Origin: Romeriopsis sp046049545
GTDB taxonomy: Bacteria; Cyanobacteriota; Cyanobacteriia; Leptolyngbyales; Leptolyngbyaceae
Assembly (NCBI GenBank): GCA_046049545.1
Contig: JBJORF010000005.1
Span: forward strand, 16,550-80,549
DNA: 64,000 bases
Reading direction: 5' to 3'
Part shown: positions 59,265-64,000 of the stretch, piece by piece
How the letters are laid out: each line of letters starts with the position of its first letter
Position numbering within the stretch: position 1 is the stretch's first letter
Program-made: the position numbers and the translations under genes
The notes under the pieces: generated by a model
The model's input: only the letters and a program-made list of their open reading frames with translations
Database searches by the model: none
Told to the model about the DNA's origin: nothing

Positions 59265-60449
59265 ATGTTTAGTTGGGGCGAAGCCAGCATCGAGCTGATG
59301 TACCGTGAACGGGCTTGGGTCGAAATCGACTGTGGGGCGATCGCGCACAATATTCGCCAGCTCAGGACATTGCTAAAACCCCAAACCGAATTGATGGCGG
59401 TGGTGAAGGCGGATGCCTATGGCCATGGCGCGATCGCGGTGGCAAAAGCAGCACTCAAGGCAGGTGCGACTTGGCTCGGGGTGGCGACGATCCCTGAAGG
59501 CATTGAGCTACGGCGGGCGGGGCTGACGGCACCGATTCTGGTGTTGGGTGCAACAAATACGCCGGATCAAGTTGAGGCACTGCTGCGTTGGCATTTGCAG
59601 CCGAGTCTTTGTACGCCAAAGCAGGCGTTGATTTTTAGCGAAACGGTGGGCGATCGGCGGCATTTGCCCGTGCATTTGATGTTTGATACAGGCATGTCGC
59701 GCTTGGGGACGCGCTGGGAATTGGCGGCGGAATTTGTGCAGTTGGTGCGGCGACAGCGCAATTTGGTGATTGCGGGGGTCTATTCCCACTGCGCCACCGC
59801 CGACGATCCTGATCCGACGATCATGCGATTACAGCAGCAACGGTTTGAGCAACTGCTAGAGCAATGCGATCTGAAACATCCAAGTTATAAAATCCACTTC
59901 GCCAACTCTGCCGCTGTGATGACGGATCACGATCTGCAATACGACATGGTGCGATCGGGATTGGCGACCTATGGGCTATATCCAGCACCGCATTTGTGCG
60001 ATCGTTTGGATCTTAAACCCGCACTGCAAGTCAAAGCCCGCATCACCCAAATCAAGCAATTACCTGCGGGTACAGGCGTGAGCTATGGTCATCGATTTGT
60101 CGCCGATCGGGAAATGACGTTGGGCGTAATTGGAATTGGCTATGCCGATGGCGTGCCCCGGGGGTTATCGAATCGCATGATCGTGCTGATTAATGGTCAA
60201 CGCGTGCGGCAGATTGGTTCGATTACGATGGATCAAATCATGCTGGATGTGACGGGGTTGCCAAATTTGCAAGAGGGTGACGTGGTGACGTTGCTCGGCC
60301 AGGACGGCGCGGAGCAAATTACCGCTGACGATTGGGCCAATACTTTAGAGACGATTTCCTGGGAAATTTTGTGCGGTTTCAAAAATCGCTTGCCGCGTGT
60401 GACGGTAGATTCAGCGCTGCTTACAGATAGCTATTTGCCTGTCGGGTAA
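59265..60449 (+). CDS. alr: Alanine racemase
   Basis: Alr makes D-alanine for peptidoglycan using pyridoxal phosphate. The 394-residue protein has the N-terminal WVEIDCGAIAHNIRQL, cofactor Lys48 in VVKADAYGHG, FDTGMSRLGTRW, YSHCATADD, HFANSAAVM, MVRSGLATYGLYP, the catalytic Tyr region GVSYGHRFVADREM and SITMDQIMLDVT. ATG 59265 was chosen; ATG 59298 is possible. The last 29 bases overlap the convergent ABC transporter gene. Confidence 0.95.
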   Translation: MFSWGEASIELMYRERAWVEIDCGAIAHNIRQLRTLLKPQTELMAVVKADAYGHGAIAVAKAALKAGATWLGVATIPEGIELRRAGLTAPILVLGATNTPDQVEALLRWHLQPSLCTPKQALIFSETVGDRRHLPVHLMFDTGMSRLGTRWELAAEFVQLVRRQRNLVIAGVYSHCATADDPDPTIMRLQQQRFEQLLEQCDLKHPSYKIHFANSAAVMTDHDLQYDMVRSGLATYGLYPAPHLCDRLDLKPALQVKARITQIKQLPAGTGVSYGHRFVADREMTLGVIGIGYADGVPRGLSNRMIVLINGQRVRQIGSITMDQIMLDVTGLPNLQEGDVVTLLGQDGAEQITADDWANTLETISWEILCGFKNRLPRVTVDSALLTDSYLPVG

Positions 60450-62241
60450 ACATTTCCGCGTAGCGGTGATTAGCTTGCATGAGTTCGCTGTGCGTCCCTG
60501 CTTCCATAATTTCGCCATGTTCTAAAACGATAATCCGATCAGCGGTTTTGGCCAGGGACATCCGGTGGCTAATCACGACGGCCATGCGACCCCGCGCGAT
60601 CGTCCGGAAAATGTCATAAATTTCCTGCTCGTGCTTCGGATCAAGGGCCGCCGTGGGTTCATCAAAAATCACCAATTCCGCTGTGCCGAGTCGGAGTAAC
60701 GCACGAGCGATCGCGATGCGTTGCCATTGACCGCCGGAAAGATCGACCCCGTCTTCGAGTTGTTTGCCCAGTTGGGTATCTAATCCAGCAGCGAAATCCA
60801 GCACCATATGATTAATGCCCGCTTCACTTAAAACCTGATAGAGTGCGCGATCGTCTTGCATTTTTGGCAGATAGCCCCAGCCCACATTTTCGCGCACCTT
60901 GGCGGGAAAGCGGGCGTAATCTTGCATGACGACGGTGATCCGCGATCGGAGATCATCGAGGGCCACCTGGCGAATATCCACACCGTTCCAGAGAATTTCA
61001 CCGGATGTTGGATCGTACAATCGCGCGAGCAATTTGCCGAGGGTGGTTTTTCCGGCACCATTCTCGCCAACGAGCACCACCATTTCGCCGGGGCGGATCT
61101 GGAGATTGATTTGCTTTAAGATTGCCTTTTCCGCGCCAGGGTAAGCAAAGCCAAGATTTCGAAGTTCCAGACCAGTGCCAGTTTCAGGGATAGGTCGATT
61201 GTCGATCGGATCGGTAATTTGCGGTTCGAGATCGAGGAGTTGAAATACAGGTTTTGTTGCCAGTGCCACATCATAAATATCACCCAGATTACCAACTAAG
61301 CGATAGAGTCCCTGTTTAAGTTGACCAATAATCCCAGTGTACAAAGCGATATCACCCAAGGTGAATTTGCCTTGCAGCACGCCGAGAATGACGTAAACGT
61401 AAGGTACCGCCGAAGCAACACCCCCTAATGCCGAGAGGATGAGAATAATCAAAGCCCCTTCTTGGCGAACTTTCTGGGTTTGCTGGAAGAGTTGCTCAAA
61501 GCTATCGCGCCAGCGTTGGAGTAAGAGTCCTTGAAGTGAAAAAAGCCGGATTTCTTTGGCGTAGTTTTCTTCTTTGAGCAGTTTCAGGTAGATGCCTTTT
61601 TCGCGGGTGAGGCTAGCTTGAGATTCTTCGACCCGCCAACTGCGTCGCCAGTAATGCATTTCGATCGCCACCGCCGGGGCCGCAAAGGCGAGTAAAATCA
61701 AGGGCACCCACCAGCCGATCGTGCTGGCGAGAATCAGCGAGGGGATCAGGGTGAACAGGCCCATGGAAAGGGCCGCCACGATGAAGGCAAGGCGTTGTAG
61801 CCGCTGCATTCCTTTTTCGGTGAGTTGCAGAATGTTGAGCAGATCGGGATTTTCAAACAGGGCGATGTCGTTGAAGGTAGCAACTTTAGCGATGACCGCA
61901 CCTTCGATATAACCCTGCACCCGATCGCGCAGGGCCGAGAACACCTGAGTATCGATCGCGCTGACGGCTTCGATCAGGATGTTCGTGATGATCAGGGCTG
62001 CCACTGCACCGAACAGGGTGGGATATTGCTGGGCGAAGGCTTGGGGGGTGAGGCGGGGCGATCGGCCGGCGATACTGGCGATACCGTCAATGACCTGTTT
62101 GCTGAAGATCAGGGAAATAGCGGGGCCAGCGCCGCGCAGAAGGTTAAAACCGATGATTTGGCTGAGTTCGCGGGGGGCCGCTTGAATGAGGAATTGGAGG
62201 CTACGGCGGAGGGTTTGGAAAGAAGTGAGGGCTGGAGTCAT
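60421..62241 (-). CDS. ABC transporter with fused permease and ATPase
   Basis: A 606-residue half-transporter of the exporter type. Six hydrophobic helices lie in the first ~320 residues (LIITNILIEAVSAI, IVAALSMGLFTLIPSLILAS, GWWVPLILLAFAAPAVAIEM and others). The ATPase domain has Walker A GENGAGKTTLGK, Q-loop VMQDYARFP, signature LSGGQWQRIAIARALL, Walker B LVIFDEPTAALDPKH and H-loop VISHRMS. Substrate unknown: lipid, peptide or multidrug export are all possible. It probably acts as a homodimer. It overlaps alr at its end and faces the GT2 gene with a 290-base divergent spacer. Confidence 0.92.
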   Translation of the reverse strand: MTPALTSFQTLRRSLQFLIQAAPRELSQIIGFNLLRGAGPAISLIFSKQVIDGIASIAGRSPRLTPQAFAQQYPTLFGAVAALIITNILIEAVSAIDTQVFSALRDRVQGYIEGAVIAKVATFNDIALFENPDLLNILQLTEKGMQRLQRLAFIVAALSMGLFTLIPSLILASTIGWWVPLILLAFAAPAVAIEMHYWRRSWRVEESQASLTREKGIYLKLLKEENYAKEIRLFSLQGLLLQRWRDSFEQLFQQTQKVRQEGALIILILSALGGVASAVPYVYVILGVLQGKFTLGDIALYTGIIGQLKQGLYRLVGNLGDIYDVALATKPVFQLLDLEPQITDPIDNRPIPETGTGLELRNLGFAYPGAEKAILKQINLQIRPGEMVVLVGENGAGKTTLGKLLARLYDPTSGEILWNGVDIRQVALDDLRSRITVVMQDYARFPAKVRENVGWGYLPKMQDDRALYQVLSEAGINHMVLDFAAGLDTQLGKQLEDGVDLSGGQWQRIAIARALLRLGTAELVIFDEPTAALDPKHEQEIYDIFRTIARGRMAVVISHRMSLAKTADRIIVLEHGEIMEAGTHSELMQANHRYAEMFTRQANSYL

Positions 62242-62531
62242 AGCTGTTTATTTTGCCAAATTTTTGGGGACTTGGGGGCGATCGGGCGAGATTGGGGGGG
62301 ATCGCAGGATTGATCCGATCGCGGGATTGATCCGTATCGTCGGATTGATCGTTGGGGCCAGCGGCCGCTGGTTTGTACAGTGGGCAATCGCGGAGGATTA
62401 GCTCTGCCTTTTGGTGCGATCGCGCGGTTGAATGTCTGTCTGGCGATCGAGGAAGATCCGGCTTAGGCAAGATTTCTGGATGAATTGTTTGTCTTTAAGA
62501 TGTGTCAGAACTGTCGCCCCCTTCCGCATCT

Positions 62532-63599
62532 ATGGAAAATCTCTCTTTGCCCTCGCCCTATGGTGAGGATTTTCGGATGACGACTATGCCTGATCCGGCA
62601 AGGCTGCTGGCGGAAGTTGGCGTGGTGGTGATTGGCCGCAATGAGGGCGATCGCTTGATTCGCTGTTTGGATTCGGTGGTGGGCCAGGTGCGGGCGATCG
62701 TGTATGTCGATTCGGGTTCGACCGATGGCAGCTGTGAGGTGGCAACTCAGCGCGGGATTCAAGTGGTGAATCTGGATATGTCACAACCCTTTTCGGCGGC
62801 GCGGGCGCGGAATGTGGGGTTTGTGCGGCTGCGGAAGCTGTACCCGGAGGTGCGCTATGTGCAGTTTGTGGATGGGGATTGTGAGGTGTTGCCGGGGTGG
62901 TTGTTGGCGGCGGCCACGGTGCTGAAGCAGGATTTGCTGGTGGCGGCGGTTTGCGGAGCGCTGCGGGAGCGTCATCCCGATCGCTCGGTGTTTAATCGCA
63001 TTTGTAGTGTGGAGTGGAATTGGCCGATGGCGGGGGAGGTGTCGGCATTTGGCGGGAATGTGATGCTGCGATCGACGTTACTCGCGGCGGTCGGGGGCTA
63101 CAACAATCAGGTAATTGCGGCGGAAGATGATGAGCTGGGCGTGCGACTGCGAAAAGCGGGGGGCAAGATTATTCGGCTCGATCGCGAAAGTATGATTCAC
63201 GATGCGGATATGACCCGCTTGAGCCAATGGTGGACAAGGGCAATGCGCTGCGGCTACGCGTTTGCGGCGGTGGCGGCACTGCATGGTGCGCCCCCAGAAC
63301 GGAAGTTTGTGCGGGAGTTGCGGCGGACGGTGGTTTGGGGTGGGGTGCTGCCGCTGTTGGTGTTGCTGTTGCTCTGGCCGACTCAGGGCTGGAGCTTGGT
63401 GCTGTTGCTGCGTTATCCGCTGGTGATGCTTAAAACAATTCAGGCCACGCGACGACGGGGCTTTAGCGGGTTTGACAGTGTGGCCTGGGGCATTTCCTGT
63501 GGCTGTGCGCCGTTGCCGGGAATGGTGGGTGTGGCGAAGTTTTATCTAACGCGCCGCGATCGGCAACCGCCGCAGATTATTGAGTATAAGAAGGGTTAA
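62532..63599 (+). CDS. Family 2 glycosyltransferase
   Basis: A 355-residue membrane-associated GT-A transferase. The donor-binding motifs are VVVIGRNEGDRLIRCLDS, VYVDSGSTDGSCEVA and the metal-binding VQFVDGDCEVLPGW (DGD), with AEDDELGVRLRKAGG as the catalytic-base motif. Two hydrophobic segments near the C-terminus (WGGVLPLLVLLLLWP, then WSLVLLLRYPLVML) anchor it to the membrane. ATG 62532 is one of several starts (GTG 62502, ATG 62577, 62586). It may act in exopolysaccharide or lipid glycan synthesis. Confidence 0.9.
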   Translation: MENLSLPSPYGEDFRMTTMPDPARLLAEVGVVVIGRNEGDRLIRCLDSVVGQVRAIVYVDSGSTDGSCEVATQRGIQVVNLDMSQPFSAARARNVGFVRLRKLYPEVRYVQFVDGDCEVLPGWLLAAATVLKQDLLVAAVCGALRERHPDRSVFNRICSVEWNWPMAGEVSAFGGNVMLRSTLLAAVGGYNNQVIAAEDDELGVRLRKAGGKIIRLDRESMIHDADMTRLSQWWTRAMRCGYAFAAVAALHGAPPERKFVRELRRTVVWGGVLPLLVLLLLWPTQGWSLVLLLRYPLVMLKTIQATRRRGFSGFDSVAWGISCGCAPLPGMVGVAKFYLTRRDRQPPQIIEYKKG

Positions 63600-63607
63600 G
63601 CCGCAAA

Positions 63608-63648
63608 GTGTTTGAGCCAACGTGTTTGAGCCAACGTGTTTGAGCTGC
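63608..63648 (+). repeat. 14-bp tandem repeat, 2.8 copies
   Basis: GTGTTTGAGCCAAC occurs at 63608-63621 and 63622-63635, with a third partial copy to about 63648, immediately after the glycosyltransferase stop codon. Confidence 0.9.
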
Positions 63649-63758
63649 TAAAAATCACCCGATGCGGTCACGTCATCTGACCGATCGGGCGGGGTTGAGG
63701 TGATGCGTTTTGCGGTGCAGAAACGCATCCCACGCAATGGCTGACAGTTTATGTTTGG

Positions 63759-63979
63759 CTATTGCTGCGATTGACCTGGAACAAACGGTGCCCCATCGCG
63801 GAATTCGCCCGCGAAACGTCCACCATTAGGGTAATTCATCACGCCGCGTCCTTCGGGTAGGCCCTTGCGGAATTCGCCGCTGTAGACGGTGCCATCCTTG
63901 TAGCGGCAAGTGCCTTCGCCGACCATGTTGTTGCTGAAGAATCGACCGGAGCAAGTTACGCCGATCGCGCTGCGATAGG
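63759..63979 (-). CDS. MORN-repeat protein, C-terminal part
   Basis: Reading the minus strand from the right edge gives about 73 residues ending at TAG (63759-63761): CSGRFFSNNMVGEGTCRY, KDGTVYSGEFRKGLPEGRG, MNYPNGGRFAGEFRDG and a short tail APFVPGQSQQ. This is at least two and a half MORN repeats (YxGxFxxGxxxGxG). MORN proteins are usually membrane- or protein-binding. The start of the gene is beyond the contig edge; the visible frame ends where the adapter-like sequence begins at 63980. Confidence 0.78.
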
Positions 63980-64000
63980 AGATCGGAAGAGCACACGTCT
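63980..64000. other. Sequencing adapter contamination at the contig edge
   Basis: The final 21 bases match the start of the standard Illumina TruSeq read-1 adapter (beginning AGATCGGAAGAGC and continuing GCACACGTCT) from memory without a mismatch. A long exact match by chance at the very end of a contig is implausible. The genomic sequence should be trimmed at 63979. Confidence 0.93.

Overview
The window is chromosomal DNA from a cyanobacterium, probably filamentous and Leptolyngbya-like (genus is a guess). Evidence seen in the sequence: a plant-type [2Fe-2S] ferredoxin, the variable chain of ferredoxin-thioredoxin reductase, a cytochrome b6 cofactor-assembly (CCB-type) protein, the cyanobacterial families DUF3155 and DUF3611, a Zur/FurB regulator of cyanobacterial type, and many copies of the HIP1 octamer GCGATCGC. 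No phage, plasmid, rRNA operon, CRISPR array or intact insertion sequence was seen. The last 21 bases match the start of an Illumina TruSeq adapter, so the window ends at a contig edge and genomic sequence stops near 63979.

Layout. 0-4 kb: end of lepA, then the nucleotide-sugar pair uxs and ugd, a Uma2 nuclease and tRNA-Val. 4-12 kb: a DUF2227 membrane protein, MazG, DUF3611, a NarL-type response regulator, a PadR regulator, a CCB-type assembly factor, DUF3155 and a GAF histidine kinase. 11-15 kb (minus strand): purS, purQ, a BaiN/HI0933 flavoprotein, a secreted protein and larB, with zur diverging from purS. 15-21 kb: SPFH and NfeD membrane proteins, a zinc-ribbon PP2C phosphatase, ftrV, a DUF1688 protein and tRNA-Cys. 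21-34 kb: a Uma2 pseudogene, a coiled-coil protein, a leucine-rich-repeat protein, an unusual UreE, a VTT membrane protein, a CHASE2 nucleotide cyclase, a TonB-like protein, an XRE/GrpE-like fusion, Dps, an SGNH hydrolase, a SpoIID protein and ferredoxin. 34-44 kb: prolyl iminopeptidase, a peptide-type ABC permease, an HD-domain protein, thiO, two glycosyltransferases and a TPP riboswitch with thiC. 44-51 kb: nitroreductase, an alpha/beta-hydrolase-fold protein, small membrane proteins, a Dus enzyme, a DUF362 protein, a decayed spacer and a dipeptide epimerase. 51-64 kb: glycosyltransferase, mnmE, a Gfo/Idh/MocA oxidoreductase, a pentapeptide-repeat protein, a triple-repeat protein, leuC, a HAS-barrel-like protein, alanine racemase, an ABC exporter, a family-2 glycosyltransferase and the end of a MORN protein.

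How genes fit together. uxs and ugd supply UDP-glucuronate and UDP-xylose to glycan synthesis, and four glycosyltransferases are scattered through the window. purS and purQ are subunits of one enzyme. thiC and thiO serve thiamine synthesis, with thiC under a TPP riboswitch. SPFH and NfeD form a classic pair.

The most unusual property is structural. Nearly every longer spacer carries a private short tandem duplication (units mostly 12-21 bp, 2-4 copies; two longer ones of 46 and 77 bp). Several overlap stop codons or ribosome-binding sites. Other points worth a look are the XRE/GrpE-like fusion, an isolated UreE with a displaced metal-ligand histidine, an alpha/beta-hydrolase with Thr at the nucleophile position, a three-repeat helical protein of unknown function and a 49-residue membrane protein gene. 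I did not find a convincing, wholly new multi-gene system.
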